Assembly: GCA_032207245.1 (NCBI GenBank)
Contig: CM063503.1
Coordinates: 111,756,768-111,820,767, forward strand
Direction of reading: 5' to 3'
Source: Pardosa pseudoannulata
Lineage: Eukaryota > Arthropoda > Arachnida > Araneae > Lycosidae
Length of the DNA stretch: 64,000 nt
The translations under genes and the position numbers were made by a program. Shown here one piece after another: positions 13,788 through 28,418 of this stretch. A model generated the notes under the pieces. The model searched no databases, had not been told where the DNA came from, and was given only the letters and a program-made list of their open reading frames with translations. The first letter of the stretch is position 1. Every line of letters starts with the position of its first letter.

Positions 13788-14015
13788 TTAACCCTTAATT
13801 TGACAAGATGTTTTTTCAAATATTTTTTAATTTCTGTTATTTTCCCATGTCTTAATAGACATTAGGATCTCTTTAAAATAAACAAAAAAAATATATCATT
13901 TTCCATTTTTGAGATAATTAATGTCCATCGTGGCGAACACTGACAATTATGTTATATAGTAGTTACAAATATACGTGTCCGGTGTACCGGCCAGATTAGC
14001 TAAATTAAGGGTTAA
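13788..14015. mobile_element. piggyBac-like MITE, 228 bp with TTAA sites
   Basis: TTAA followed by CCCTTAATTTGACAAG at the left, and AAATTAAGGG followed by TTAA at the right. That gives TTAA target duplications and 10-bp perfect inverted ends starting CCC, the hallmark of piggyBac insertions. It is too short to encode a transposase, and its interior includes GTGTCCGGTGTACCGGCC. It lies inside the larger relic at 13690-14920. Confidence 0.6.
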
Positions 14016-14402
14016 AAATAAATTTCTTTTATTCTTAGTTATAATAAGAATTTTTTATGGTGAAGTTATTACACACCTCTCCTACATACATTAAAAAAAA
14101 TTCAAAGATTTTTAAACTAAAAACACATTTTCTTTTTTAAAAAAAGACCTTAGCAGCAATAGTGTGGACATATTTTTGAAGAACTATGTATTTAAATAGA
14201 AATAATTCAATAAAAGCATTTTTAATTTCACCTACATAGTTTTTCGCCCATCTCTAGACAGTTTTTTCTGCTATTATTTATTCTTTTCTAAATTATTAAG
14301 CTATTTGTAATTTGAATTGGTTAGTTAGAAAAAGATATACACTAAAAAGTCAAAACATACTAACTACCTTGTATTTTAGATTATATATTGCTAAAATATA
14401 TA

Positions 14403-14455
14403 GTGAATAAATAATAAAGTATAAATTCTAAAATTATACTTTATTATTTATTCAC
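14403..14455. repeat. Perfect inverted repeat, 22-bp arms, 9-nt loop
   Basis: 14403-14424 is the exact reverse complement of 14434-14455, with loop ATTCTAAAA. It would form a stable cruciform or RNA hairpin. It is very AT-rich. Confidence 0.9.
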
Positions 14456-14920
14456 ATACTTTCATGCAAAGAATTTTTAAAGTTCTCAACCTAGAATGAA
14501 GTTTCAATAGCCTATGTATTTAGGGGACTATGCATATTGGGACACTGGAATTCTGGTGTTTGCCGTATTGCACTTCAATATAGAAATAAAAGTACATTTC
14601 AAATAAGAAATTTTCACATAATCGTATATTAGACCAAAATTCAATTTTTAAATTTCTATGTACATTTTTAATATATATGCTCCAAATTGTTTTATATATT
14701 TACTGTATCATATTCCATAAGATTTTGCATAGACTTTTAGATAAATGTATATTTATGAATTAAGTATTATATGATTTAATATTAAATATTCATATTAAAT
14801 TTATAATTTTTAACTAAATTTTATATTTTTAGTTCAAAAATAGAGAGTTATAGTTGCAGGCACTGTCCAGTTTAACCCCCCCCCCCTCTAAACTAAATCC
14901 TGGCTACGGCCCTATCTGTT

Positions 14921-17900
14921 AATTGTAAATGCTACTTAAAGAAATTATAAAGCGAGTTAGAAATTTTTGGTAAAAATTATAAGTTAGAAATATCAATTGC
15001 TAACATTCCAATTATTTTTCAATTCCCCAATTCTACAATTTAGATGATAGTTTAGTAAACATTTTCATAAAATACAAGTTGATTATATCTTACCTTATTT
15101 ATAAATTTTGCTACAAACTATGTGCATTTAACATAATATTTAAAAATATATATGATTTTATGCATCTATAATTTGTAACAACATTTATAATTGGATCTAA
15201 ATATAGTATTGGAAAACTTAAAAACGTAAGAAATGACTCAAAAGAAACAAATTTATTCTGATTAATTCAGTCTCATTTATCATTCCCTCATATTTTCAAT
15301 ATCATTTTTGAAAGAGAATGAAGGCAAATGAAAGTCTTTTTTTTCATGATGAAATTAATTTTATTGCAGTCATGCTGAGATCTGTAAGAAATATGATCCA
15401 ATAAAAAGAAAACAAAATCGCCGATGATTTAAAGGACTTCATTAATACTTCTCCCTATTTTAGTGATCAAGATATCGTTTAATACTTCTGTGTAAAAAAC
15501 TGTCTGTAATAATAGGATTAACAATTAGCATTTAGGAACTACAAGATCCTAGAAACAATTTAATTAAGCATCATGAAAGGATCATATCTCTTCATGAAGT
15601 CTTCTTCAAATCAAGATGTTAATTTGGGAAATAAATGGAGTAATTAATATAAGCATTCATAAATTACATTATCTTACATAAAAGCCCCCATGGAAAGAAG
15701 AAAACTTCTTACATTATTTTTTATATCTTTTGGAAATAATTATATAACTGTATGTAATTAAAAAGTATTGATAATTTCAGCAACATAAAGCCTAAATATT
15801 TTTATAGATTCATAATTTTCAATTTTCTAAAAGGAACAAAACCAGATCTAAAGTCATTTTTTATTTATATAAAGAGCTAAAAACAGATTTAAAACAACTT
15901 TGAATACTAAATTACTCTCAAGATTCTGTTAAAAACAGTTTCTTGGCATTTAATAAGTCCATCTTCAATAATCTTTGGGTTAAATGAACGTTTCTTATCA
16001 TATACATGTAAATTTAAGTCACAAAGAAATTAAAGAAAGAAGCATACAAAACTTGCTTTCAAGTGTTGTTATCCCATCACAGTTTATATAATTAATGGTG
16101 TGTCCTGAATTACTGGATTTCAAGATACCTTTAGAAAAACTAATAATTTCATGTTTAAAAATGGGACCAAAATTATTTTCAGCTATATTTTCTCTCTAAA
16201 AGCTTATTTATTTAAATGTTATCTTAAACACATGCACACATCTCTTAGTGGCAGATCAAATAAAACTGAGAGTACTAAAACAGATTAAAAATTTGGAGCT
16301 CTTACTTTTAGGTATCAGTAAACACGAAGGTTAGTGGAAAAAATGTCATGAATACTGTCTAATAGCTAGTCTTTTTAAAAAATAAGAAAAACGTCATCAC
16401 TTATATCAAATATACGTCTTCATTTGTTACAAAAATATCTTTATATCAAATTACATTAAAAAGTATTTATTAGTTGTGCGGTTTCTAAGCTATTATAATG
16501 AAGATTTTACACTCAATTTGAAGCTAAGCCTTTCATTCACAAGATATGTTCAATTGCATTCCTACCTTCTGCAATAATTGAAAAAATCAACAGAAATATG
16601 AACCAAAACAAGAGTTAAAAGAAGGTTTTGGTCAAAAGTTATAGATAATTTCAAATTGTAGCTTTCTAGTTATTGCCTTTACTGCGTAAAGAAAGATGAA
16701 AAAAATAAATCTGTTCTGGCAGAATATCGCCCTGTTTGAGATTCCTAATAATCTAAAATATCTTTCTACCAACCACTGTTCATAGCTAAGGATATAAAAA
16801 GAAAATTTTATAACGCTTTTGAAAAAACAATTTCTCATTCCTCCACTAACCCTCTTAAGAGTGGAAGTTAGGGAAAAAGCAAAATGAAAATGAAAGAACC
16901 CCTTATGAATACTACACCAAGTCAAAAATGAAAGCACGTTTCTAGTGCAAAGTGATCAATATAGTTCTATAGACTACTAATCTACCAAGACATCCAAAAT
17001 CCAATATGTTTTACAATTCCTAGAGAATTGGACCATGTTATTATTAGCTTTATATTGATGGGAAACGACTAAAAACTAAAATATAACTCATATTTACTTT
17101 TATTTAAATGTTGTGACTTACCTTGCCTTAAAACATTTTCATAACTAAAACTTATAGCTTTGTATCATCTAATAGAATTTATCATGTTCCTACATATTTA
17201 CAACTGGACTTAAAAACATTTTAATCAGAAGATATTTCAGCAATATTTTGTCGTCTAACAGTGAATTTAGCATGTGATTAGGCCCTTTACCTTTCTACAA
17301 CGTTTGTAAAATGCAGCCAATCCTATTGGTTGTAAGATACACAGTGACTATTGTGTAGAAAACATTCACTGGTTTCCTGGTCACACTGAGAGCAGGAAGT
17401 ATGAAAAAATTACGATTATTATGATACATAATCATTTACTGTAAATATACATTAGTTAAATATAATGAACTATTATATCAAACTTTAGCTATTTTGAAGA
17501 AGGAAGCTGTATGCCACTTATAAAATACCCACCAAGTATTAGATACTAAAATTATAAATGAGATGATTAGAGAAAATTTTTTGGTCTTTTTTTTTAATCT
17601 TTTTTGATTTTTATCCCCATTTCGCAAGAAAAATTTATTTACTGCATTATTTGGTATACCATAGGTTGTAAATGCATATACGTTTACACTTTTTAAATTA
17701 AGTACTTTTAGGTTTCTATTAAGCTCAATTAAGACCATAATACAACATTATAATCTACCTTGGAGCTATTGGTCTTTTAAATTTCAGTTGATTTTTTTTT
17801 AAATTTAACCTTATCAAATGGGAATAATAAAAAAGAAATATTATTTACAAAAATTTAAATGCTGACTCAAATAACTGATTTACCTTTATAAAAATAGGAT

Positions 17901-19105
17901 AAAATGCCTAATATAAAAGCTGTTTTATCTTAAACCTAAGCTGTGGTAAAACAAAGAAACTATTCCGAAGTATAAAGGGCAGACTATCCGAATTTTCACT
18001 ATGTTTACTCATCTATAAGTAAAGTTAAAGTCACGGGTGCAAGATTAATATATTTGTAAATAATATCTGATTTACTGATATAAACCATTGGTGGATAAAA
18101 GAGGACTGAATTCACTTGGTGTAGCAACGGAAAATCAAAATCCTTCTTTTATAAGACAAGTCTCTTTCGTGTAATATCAATTATATTGATATAGAAGTCT
18201 TCTTTTTTGGAAAATCCCTCACACACTCTGTAAGCAAGTCTACATATAAAACTTAATTAAAAATATAGTAGTAGATAGCCTTGAAAATCTTGTCTAAGGA
18301 TAAAGGTACAAGAGGTTCTTCTAGACTCTGCGTCAAATGTACCATATTAATAATTAGTAGTTAAAATTAGTTTGATGATCGAAAATAATAGAAACAGTAA
18401 ATCAAATCTTATCAAACTATATGATTGACTTATTGCATTTGAATTTTTCGAATAACGACATTTAAATCACATCAAATTCTTGTAGAAATGAAAGTACGTA
18501 TACTATATAGATTTAAATCAAATAATAAAATATGTGGAAGTTTAACAGTTCCCTGCGTAATTACTGAATAAAATTGCATGTTTACTATACGGAAACTCTG
18601 AGTGATGGAGAGTGGTGTGTATTGTCAAAAACTAAATTGTTTTAATACCATAAGAATACGTGTTCTTCACTTTGCACCAAGTTCTGATTTATGATGATAG
18701 TTTTTTTCACACTTACCTGGGCTCCGACTTTAAAAGGACTTCCATGTATGATGTATTTACAATGAATCATAACATAAAATTCTACTTTTAAAAGTTATGC
18801 AAAGCGTAAAATGTGCAATATTTACAAATGCTTAAACAATATACTAAAACTGCTGCAAACACTTCTTGTAATATTTAAGTGTACAGGAGAAAAGTCCTTC
18901 TCTGTAATAAAATGACTTAAATATCCCTTACGAACCCCGATTAATCAATCAAAATGAACACGACTTGTTATATTAGCCCTAGTATCTTATACAAACAAAA
19001 GGATTATATTTTGAGTATATTGTACATAACTTTGTAAAAGCAAATCGTTGCAAAATGAATAATTTAAATTAATATATTGTAATTATACAGTTCCTTTATG
19101 GCTCA
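14921..19105. other. AT-rich non-coding stretch, nothing recognised
   Basis: The two minus-strand open frames at 16632-16937 and 17478-17738 have Phe/Ile/Lys-rich, AT-driven composition and no recognisable domain. I take them as chance. Confidence 0.5.
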
Positions 19106-19108
19106 GGA

Positions 19109-19180
19109 GGGGGGGGGGGTAGGAGTAATTTCTTCTATGCCATTTCAATTCAAATGTATGTGTGTGGTTTGGGGGGGGGG
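19109..19180. repeat. Two long G runs
   Basis: An 11-G run (19109-19119) and a 10-G run (19171-19180), about 60 bp apart in otherwise AT-rich DNA. They are G-quadruplex-capable or termini of decayed elements, like those at 14876 (C run) and 34098. Confidence 0.85.
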
Positions 19181-22100
19181 AGTGAGCGTCAACTACGTAT
19201 ATGATACCTTGAATCGTTAAAAAAGTCCTATTATTATTTTTTTAATAAAGAGCACTAGACGTCTATATGTTATAAAGTTATTTATTTAAATTTTGTTGCT
19301 ACACTAGCGTTATAACACCAACGAGACACCTAATTCCATATGCATATATTGTTACCTTTTTTATAAATTAGGCCTTGTTTAGCACTGTACAGTTGTGTTA
19401 AGCTGTTGGCAACGTTGTACCCACCAACAAGTAGATGGTTGCACAAGTGAGGCAATAACGGCCACACGAAGAAAGTCCTCACAGGGTCACACCGAAAACT
19501 GCTGAGACCTGAAAGAGATAGACATTGATTGTTTATATTTGGGATAATACAGGAATTGACTTGGGAATTTAGAATCAACATAGTTTAAAGTGAAATTTCC
19601 CATATTTGTATACTAAATGTTGTTTGAATAGTTGTAGCAATATAATACTACTACTAAGGAAAAATTAAAAGAAGATTTTATTTTAAGTCATGCAATGAAA
19701 TCCCTTAACAGGTAATAAAGTTATTTAGTATTATATATAAAAGAATTTTTCGTAAATTTCATCGAAAGCCTTTCAGTTGTTGTTCCTCTAAATGATTACA
19801 TTACTTTTATATCTTGCGAGACTGAGTGAATAGCACTGTTAAAATTAGGGGAGAACTGTTTAATTGGATGGAATTAAAATTAAGAGACTGGAATATTTTT
19901 AAATAAAAAATATTTTTCGTGACATCGAAAAAAAATTATAGTTAAATTAAATTTGGATGTTTTTATAAACAGAGTAATGAACAGTGATATAAGCCTGGAT
20001 TTAATAATTTCTTGCATGCTAATTTCAAATATATCCATAAATTTAATTCATCTGGTATTTTTATTTATTTTAATAAAACAGTTTGGGAAGGAAGGAGCTT
20101 ACATAATACTGCAATATATTAACTAAGCTGAATGATAAAGCATATTTGTGTGTAGTTACATGTGTGTAGTTACATGTGTGTGTAAACATACACACATTCA
20201 TGTGTTTAACTTTGAACACAGAATTTCAACTTTAAATGAGATTCAAATTATCGACTCTAAGTCAATATGTATAATCAGTATGTTATAAAGCTATTCAGTG
20301 ATGAAAACTGATCACTTTTTAAACGTCTACCTATGTACTTGTATGTAATTACAGTACAGCAAACTATGGCTTTTTGCTCCTGTAGATTTATACCTTTAAA
20401 AGTTCTACCCATACATTCATTTTATTTTCGTTTTCTAATCGCCATTTATTTTCAACATGATAAACTTAAAATATAATAATGCATTTAATATTTTAAATTT
20501 CATTTGCAGCTTGTATAATTTAACTATGAATGTTAAAAGCATGTTTTGTATTTATTGTAAATGAACTGTTTTGTGTATCCCTGCATTTATGTAGAATACT
20601 TGTGTTTTATTTTGAGCACTGCCTTGTCAAATTTTAGAAACCCTTATGTAGAAAACCCATTTTTCCTGCGAAACTAATTTTCAAATAATCCCTTGCATAC
20701 CACTTTCTTCTACATCATAACTTTTTTCTTAATAATAGTAATAGGCGCTCCGTTAATGAGAACTGATCTCATTTTCTGCAGGAAAAAAATTAAAAACGGT
20801 TTAATAATGAATGAAAAACAGCATGTCTTTTTTAAATATTGATATAAACTTAGGTAAAAGCTTTCAATAGCTTCATTTTCGCAAACCTTATGTCGTAATC
20901 TAAAAAAAATATTTTTACAGCCATAAGTATGCTTTAAATTTACTTCGACAAAGAAATAGCTCAGAAACCAAAATTAAAAGTAAGAAATGGTATTGAAACC
21001 AAAGAATGTCACCGCTGCATGTTTTAGAAAGAAAAATGTATTTTTCTTTCTTTTTATACAATTAGAAATAGAGGATAAAAAGGAAGATTGATATATAAAG
21101 AGTAAAAGGACAAATATTCTTTCGCTTTCGGTTTTCTTTCTCTCTCTCTCTCTTCTAAGAAATCACTGCGAGGAGGAAACAGAACATTTCATCTATCAAA
21201 TAAAATACATCATCTAAAAGGAGAATAACTGTATTCAGGATCACCAGGAAATGAAATTTTCAATAAATTCGCAACATTACGAAATGAAAATGGAATTTTT
21301 TGTTGTTGAGCTTTAGTCGTGTAGTTAGGTGATACAAATAGTAGTACTCTTGCGATTGAACTATTTTCCAGTTTAATTCGTAAAAGAAGCTTTATTTAGG
21401 ACGATGTTTTACTATCTTTAATAAATCTCTATAAGCATTATTAAATTATTACATTCTCTATCGGAAAAACTATTACATTTTTCAAGCACACCAATCCTTT
21501 TTATGAAATTAACATTAATATCAGCAAATATTCTTACAATTCATTAAAAATAAAATGCCTATAGTTGTCATAAGGAAAGATATATGATTTAAAGTTTGGA
21601 GTCATTTACAATTGTGCCATATAATACAAAGCTCTTTGAAGATAAAATAAAAATGAAGAACTCTGAAGAGAAAGTAAAGAAGAAATTATATTTCAAGCAA
21701 AATAATTTTAGAAACGAATGTGAAAAAAATACTACCTAAAACATTTTTCCTTGATCATCCTGTGATGCAAGTGCTGCAAGCTGAAATGTAGCATTTATTT
21801 TGGGTTGAGTTTTGGGTTCAAGAGAGACATATTCTTATAGAGGAAGGATTTTCAGATTCTTATAAATGTATGAAAATATATTCTGTGTAACACGTATAGA
21901 GAGAAGAAACATAATGGAGTCATATTTTATCATCTAGGTTTTTACCATAAGCCCAGAACTGTCAAGAAAACCATTCATTAAACAAAATTAACACCGTGGA
22001 CACCATGTTTCGCGTTTAAACTATAACTGTAAATTAATGATTAAAAATGGATTTTCAAAAACAAAACAAGACATTTATGTGCAACTAAATACAGCATAAG

Positions 22101-22732
22101 TAAAATGATGTAGTTTTGATATATTGTTCAATATAATCATGTAGAATGCTTTCGAAGGATTCTTTCTTTCTGAAGATGCTTAGCACTTTGAACCCGTGTT
22201 ATATTCCATGTATTTATGCTTAGGAATACAAAAAAAATGAATCAAAAATATAAAATTGAATGGTATTATGTAAAACTCACTGTTAATAACGGTTTTCAAA
22301 TGCTTTCCATTCGTATGATTATGTAATAAAGTATAAAATGTATATCGGCTTCTTTAAATCGTTTAAATAGTTTTATCCTGAAAAATTATGATTAAAAAAA
22401 CTATGACAGCTTTTTTCCTCTTTAAGATTGAACAGGATCATTTGAAGAAGATGGATGGATGTTTTATACATCAGATGTTCCAAAATACTCAATGTTCAAT
22501 TTCTATTTCTTGTTCTTGCAGATACTTATCAAGAACATAAAAGTTTTCTTACAATATGTTTCAGATTTATAGTGGCAATTAAATTAAACACCAAACTTTA
22601 CCCCATTTTGAGATTAAAAAAATGATTTAAATTTTCAAATGACAAAATAACAACATTTCACGGGTTTCTGAACATTTTGACAAAGCAGTTACAGAAGACT
22701 TTATTTGTTAAAAGAAAACGTACTAAGTGGTA
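19181..22732. other. Non-coding stretch upstream of the channel exon, probably intron
   Basis: No further channel exon (extracellular domain or M1-M3) was recognised. A minus-strand frame at 19330-19581 lies in slightly GC-richer DNA but resembles no family I know. A small direct repeat with TGTGTGTAGTTACA units lies near 20145-20180, and a short CT run near 21140. Confidence 0.5.
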
Positions 22733-22749
22733 TTCTCTATCTGCTTCAG
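22733..22749 (+). promoter_or_regulatory. Splice acceptor of the channel exon
   Basis: A pyrimidine-rich tract TTCTCTATCTGCTTCAG ends in AG at 22748-22749, right where the reading frame becomes conserved. It gives a phase-0 exon start at GAT. The open frame continues upstream to 22705, but those residues look random. Confidence 0.75.
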
Positions 22750-22980
22750 GATGTTCGTCTGAAGAAGATTCCGGAATCTCAAGTGACTGTACCTCCAGAA
22801 CTGGCAGCGCTGTTTGGGAAAAACACCAATAAAATGTGTGGAGTTAGTCCAAGTGATATCGACAAATACTCCCGACTGTTATTTCCTGTGTGCTTTGTGT
22901 CTTTCAACATGATGTACTGGATCATCTATTTGCACATCAGTGACACTCTTGGGGAAGACAATGTAGCATTGAACAATTGA
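22750..22980 (+). CDS. Rdl-like: Last exon of an RDL-like GABA-gated chloride channel
   Basis: It encodes 76 residues and a stop. Residues 1-33 are the end of the variable cytoplasmic M3-M4 loop ([18 protein letters not shown]). PSDIDKYSR at 34-42 leads into membrane segment M4 (about 43-63, [19 protein letters not shown]), followed by a short extracellular tail ending [34 protein letters not shown] is, from memory, nearly that of insect RDL. RDL is the ligand-gated chloride channel subunit that mediates fast inhibition by GABA at the plasma membrane and works as a pentamer. The acceptor and a clean stop with AATAAA downstream support a terminal exon. Earlier exons (ligand domain, M1-M3) were not found in 22.7 kb upstream. 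The base composition is distinctly less AT-rich than its surroundings. A related Cys-loop anion channel (for example a paralogous RDL) remains possible, and nothing suggests a pseudogene. Confidence 0.88.
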   Translation, partial: DVRLKKIPESQVTVPPELAALFGKNTNKMCGVSPSDIDKYSRLLFPVCFVSFNMMYWIIYLHISDTLGEDNVALNN

Positions 22981-23336
22981 TTGATTTCAAAATCTAAACA
23001 GCGCAGGAATTCGAAAATAGCATGTTTGAAGATATCATAAATGTCACATAGTGTTTTTTTCCACGCCATGTCAGCACTTAGATAAAAAAAATTGCCTGAT
23101 ATTTTGATAGCTTGTGATCCAATTTTTGGAAATTCTCACAAGCTCAGTTTTTGAAACATTATAGTTAGTTATTGCAGATTTTATGGATTCAAAATGAATA
23201 CAATTCATTGTTAATGAAAAGGTTGTTTTTAATATAGGTATTTAATGAAAACTTAGAGTTTGAAGTGTTAATTGCACTTAGATGAAAAAATGTATTGTAA
23301 TTATCAGCTACATTTTAGACCTAGGTATGCAATAAA
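22981..23336 (+). other. Probable 3' UTR of the channel gene
   Basis: Follows the TGA at 22978-22980. The first good AATAAA is at 23331-23336. The real cleavage site could lie further on, as more AT-rich signals follow. Confidence 0.5.
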
Positions 23337-26300
23337 TGGCTGAAATGTATACGTTTAAAGAAGAATTAAAAATCAAGTCATAGTAATTTCCTAAGCACTC
23401 GTGAAGTTACTCTAATATTATAGATATTTTTGCATGAGTACATCAAGTATTGACACTATGGCATGAACAAATATTTTCTAAGAGTACTAGCTCGTTTTAG
23501 ATTGTTAAGTGCGTGTATTTTAGATAACTCTTTTTGTGTTTTATGATTAAAATGTCATATCCTGTTGTAGTGTGAGCATCTTATATATTTAAATCTGTTA
23601 CTTTTTGTCTTTTAATCTCATGACTTTGTATCTTTTCATGAGCAGTTCACTATCATTAACTCATCTCTCACATGTGGCAATTAGTTCAAAACATATCACA
23701 AGAACTTTACTCAGCATTTCTTGTGTGAGGTGTTTCAATTTTGGATAGTTTATGAATGTTAACAGTTGAATTTTGTCATTTTAAAAGTTTTATAGAGTTC
23801 TATATTGAATAAGTTTTTAAAGTTCTCTTCATATGAATATTTCTGAGTATATTTATTTCTTCCTCCTTCAATTTTTGTCTTAAATTATACTTTCTAGTCT
23901 GATATAAGTTTTTTAAAGATCTGACTATATTAACATAAATATCACAAAAAAGAACATATAAAGATAAATCATTCGCAATGGAAAAAGTTTATAATCATTA
24001 AAAATAAAGGTTTTGAGACCAAAAAATTCATATAATTCACTATGAAATCTAAGATTTATCTTTGTATGTTTTCTCAGAATTTTATTTTATATGAAAGAAT
24101 CGTTTGCATATAAATTTTCTATAGATATATTGTTACAATGAAGAAAAGCAAAATTTTAAAGAAAAATTGAAAACAAAAATATGTGAAACGTCCTAATGCT
24201 CGGTATGTTATATACAGCAGAAAATATAGAGTTTGTTTTGATGTAATAATTTTATTGATGCAAAGTACTAGTGCAAATATTTGTCGCTAATTACTTTCAA
24301 ACGGTTTTTAGCTAGAAGTAAAAATTAAATGTAAGCAGTTTGGAAAACAGTTTCAATTAATGAAAGTTTTAATTTACGATGTTTAGCGTTTTAATAAAGT
24401 ATTTCTGCAAAAATAGTGTATCTGATTCTTTTTTTAAACAGTTGAACATTTTGCATCAAAATACTCTACTTTATTTACGTGAATAACACTTTTGAATATC
24501 TATTGAAAAAATTCAAAATCTTCTTTATTTTCATTCATTACATTTGGGGTTTTGCTTACATCTTTCAATTTAAGAAACAATAATACTTAATCTAAACGCT
24601 CCAATGGTTTTATTGACACTACATGCAGTTTAGTTAAGCATAAAGATCTATTTTATTTAAACTCAATTTTGTAAGTATCAGTAAAATCATTTTAATATTT
24701 TTTAACATTTAGTATTAGACAACATAAAAAATTACTTTATCCTAACTTAAAATTTTATGTCCATAAATAGAATATATACTTTCATTTGAGTGAAATAACT
24801 CCATATAATTGATGGAACAAAACATTTAAAATGCATTTATTAAGGATAGACAGAGAAATAAAAAGAACATTATCGAAATTATATTGACATGAAAAGAGAT
24901 TTAAAGTTTAAACAGTGAATAATAAAGGTTGTCAGACTGTAAGAATAAACATTTACACCGGAAAAATGGGAAATACTTAAATTTTATTAAATATGTATAA
25001 CAATAAACTGACAATGTCATAAGTAATACAAAAACATCATTAAATTCATTGATAAATGAGTAAGAAGTTATCCATGGAAGTAATTGAATCAAATTATTCA
25101 ACTAATTCAATACATTTTAAGTACATGCTTATAAATTTCGCAAGGAAACATGTACTTATAAGTCTACCAATGAATGCACATCCATCTAAAGAGACGCAAA
25201 TACACGGACGTAAAAACTCCGAAATTCTTAAATTAAGTAATAATACATAAAACGAAAGTAAGAGGGAAAATCTTCAAGTCTCTAAATCTAGGTCAAAACT
25301 GAAAAATGAACAATTTGAGTCGAAACGAGATTTCTAAGTTTAATACAATTATGAAAAAAGAAATGGAACATTTTATCGGAAAGTTTGCAAAAGAAAATTG
25401 AGTTAGAAATCAGGGAGGACGTTGGTGGAATCTCTAAAATTAAGTTGTTTAAGGCTGTAGCTGTTAGAAATTAATAGAGTACCTTAAAACATTTTAAAAC
25501 AGAACACGACATTAATATACATAAAAACTTTAAAAATGGACAAAAAGCATTACTGAAATTTGAACTCTCTTTACTTTTAACTGAAACAAATATTTGTTGT
25601 TTATTTAAAATATTAGTTCAAGAAACATTAAAAGTTACTCTTAGATTCAATTATCTTCAATACTCAACACTTTTCCTTGATGTCAGTATCCAATTTTAAA
25701 ACTGAATACGAAAGTTACAATAAAAATGTGATTCTACTAGATTTAATATACTTGTGCAATGTAATTTTTAAAATTCAATCTAAAACATTTCATAAATTGC
25801 TTCAGGTATATTTTTACTAAATTTTTTAATGCATAAGCAATTTTTTAATAAACGAAAATTATTACTGAATGAACTGTTGTGTAGATCCAAAGACTGTCTT
25901 ATAGTATTGGATTGAATTTATTAAATTACTTCACTGCAAGATATGAATTCACCCAAATAAAATATCTTCTGGTTAATTGTTATATCATCTTACATATAAA
26001 AAGCTTAGTGTGGCTATATGTAAACGTGATTTGTGTAAACAGTGCAATCTACAAATTTGACATTTGGTACAGGAATTCTCTATACGAAACATTATAAAAC
26101 CCTTTATTCAAATTTTGAATTAGTTTTTTATTTATATATAACATATAAATGATTATAATTTTATGTTTCTGGCAATAATTATTCAATTGATAGGATTTTC
26201 TAAGTTGTTACATTTTATAAACATTGACGAATTATAGGTTTTACGCATGTTGTATCATTCGTCATTGCCTTTACTTCTACATATTAGCACATACTATACT

Positions 26301-27300
26301 TCTTTAGGCACTTGTGTAAAGGACTTGGTAATTTTTCAATATTTAGAAATTTAGTAATTTGTTTCTTCCCTGCCTTTTGTTTTGAATCGTAAATTCTTAA
26401 GAAGAATTTAAAGTTTATACTTTCCTGCATACTTTAAAGAATATGGTTCCTAGCAAGAGCCCTAATTTGAGAAAATATATCTTATTTTATAGGCTTTTCA
26501 AATAGCTCAATATTTTTAATTTATAAAGTTTCAGTTGATTCTGTAATTAATTACTTCTTGATACCACAGCTTAACTTTGTTGTAGATAAGTGAAGATATT
26601 TTTTATAAATATTATTTCACTCAACTTCATAATTTAACTCTAGAATTAGAGAGTTTCTGATATAAGCAGTGTTACTTTCAGAGGCAAATTTGAACGTGAG
26701 CTTCAATAACAGATTTCAGGATTTAATAGTGCATACTGATAAAAAACATAAACCCTACAAAGTTTAAACTTCAAAAGTTGTTTATTGTTTATGATTTTAC
26801 ATCAAAAAATAAATTGCGAACTTGTAAAGTAGTATTACTCTTATATAGCGATTTTGTAGACAGATAGATATTACAAATTATAAGAAGTTATACAAAAATG
26901 TAATCCGCAATTGGGATTTTAATGAACGCACATAAGGCATAGAACTAAACAAAAATATCTATTTTCAGTATTCAGAGTTAAAATGAAATTTTATAAGCCT
27001 GTTTATGTCCATTTAAATGATAATTCCAAATTAAACAATATTTTTTTATTGGAATTCCGAACCATCATTTTAATTCCTTTTATTAAATTTCTTGTATTAG
27101 TAAGGCACGCTGGTTAAAGAAAAGCTATGAAAGAATATGTAGTTTTAAAAATTACAAGCGATATACTACAGATATTGCAGAAGAAAATTAGAATGACAAC
27201 CTTCAGTACTTCTAATGTAAAATAGATGTGTAGCACAATACAAATGTATTTATTAGTAATAAGTATTCGATGATAACAAGAATGAAGCTACTGACCCCCA
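23337..27300. other. AT-rich flank, nothing recognised
   Basis: Open frames of 61-66 residues here (24901-26097) have no recognisable domain and AT-driven composition. Confidence 0.5.
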
Positions 27301-28123
<823 letters not shown>

Positions 28124-28418
28124 AAATAATAGCTGTTTTAGAGCCCCAAGGAACTTATTCCTTGATATTAAACAAGTTGATGATTGGCCCAGAGCGATGG
28201 CTTCGTTTGCAGTAAGAGGGACAGGAAACATGCAAACAGAAGTTTCTTTTAATACAGCCTGTTATAAATAATTAGTAGCATTATTTTTTATTTTAAAAAG
28301 ACTTATTTTTATCATCTCAAAAAATATATATTTTTTAGGATATTTTGCAGTAGTGGAAAGTAATATTGAGTAAACAACGAGAAATTGAGAATTTTGCTTA
28401 AAGGATAAAATTTTATTT
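28124..28418. other. Unassigned stretch
   Basis: 28140-28230 is slightly GC-richer (GAGCCCCAAGG, GGCCCAGAGCGATGGC) and starts exactly where the duplication ends. Nothing recognised. Confidence 0.4.

Larger units (their letters stand above)
13690..14920 (-). mobile_element. Probable relic DNA transposon with G/C-run termini
   Basis: The right edge, read on the minus strand, is CAGATAGGGCCGTAGCCAGG, then a TTTAG-rich step and a run of 12-13 G (plus-strand C run near 14876). The left edge (13693-13725) reads GCGTAAGGAATGCC, then GAAGTTGGGGGGGTCC, a looser version of the same layout in inverted orientation. CGTAGCCAGGA...GGGGGGG ends are common in non-autonomous arthropod DNA transposons (from memory). 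No transposase reading frame remains and the target duplication is unclear. Confidence 0.35.

Noticed and set aside
19330..19581. 83-residue minus-strand frame (GLSSFRCDPVRTFFVWPLL)
   Set aside because: It follows a possible acceptor but matches no family I know, and nothing supports a gene around it.
22705..22749. Upstream extension of the channel frame with a TTG start
   Set aside because: The residues are not conserved in type, and a pyrimidine tract plus AG ends exactly at 22749.
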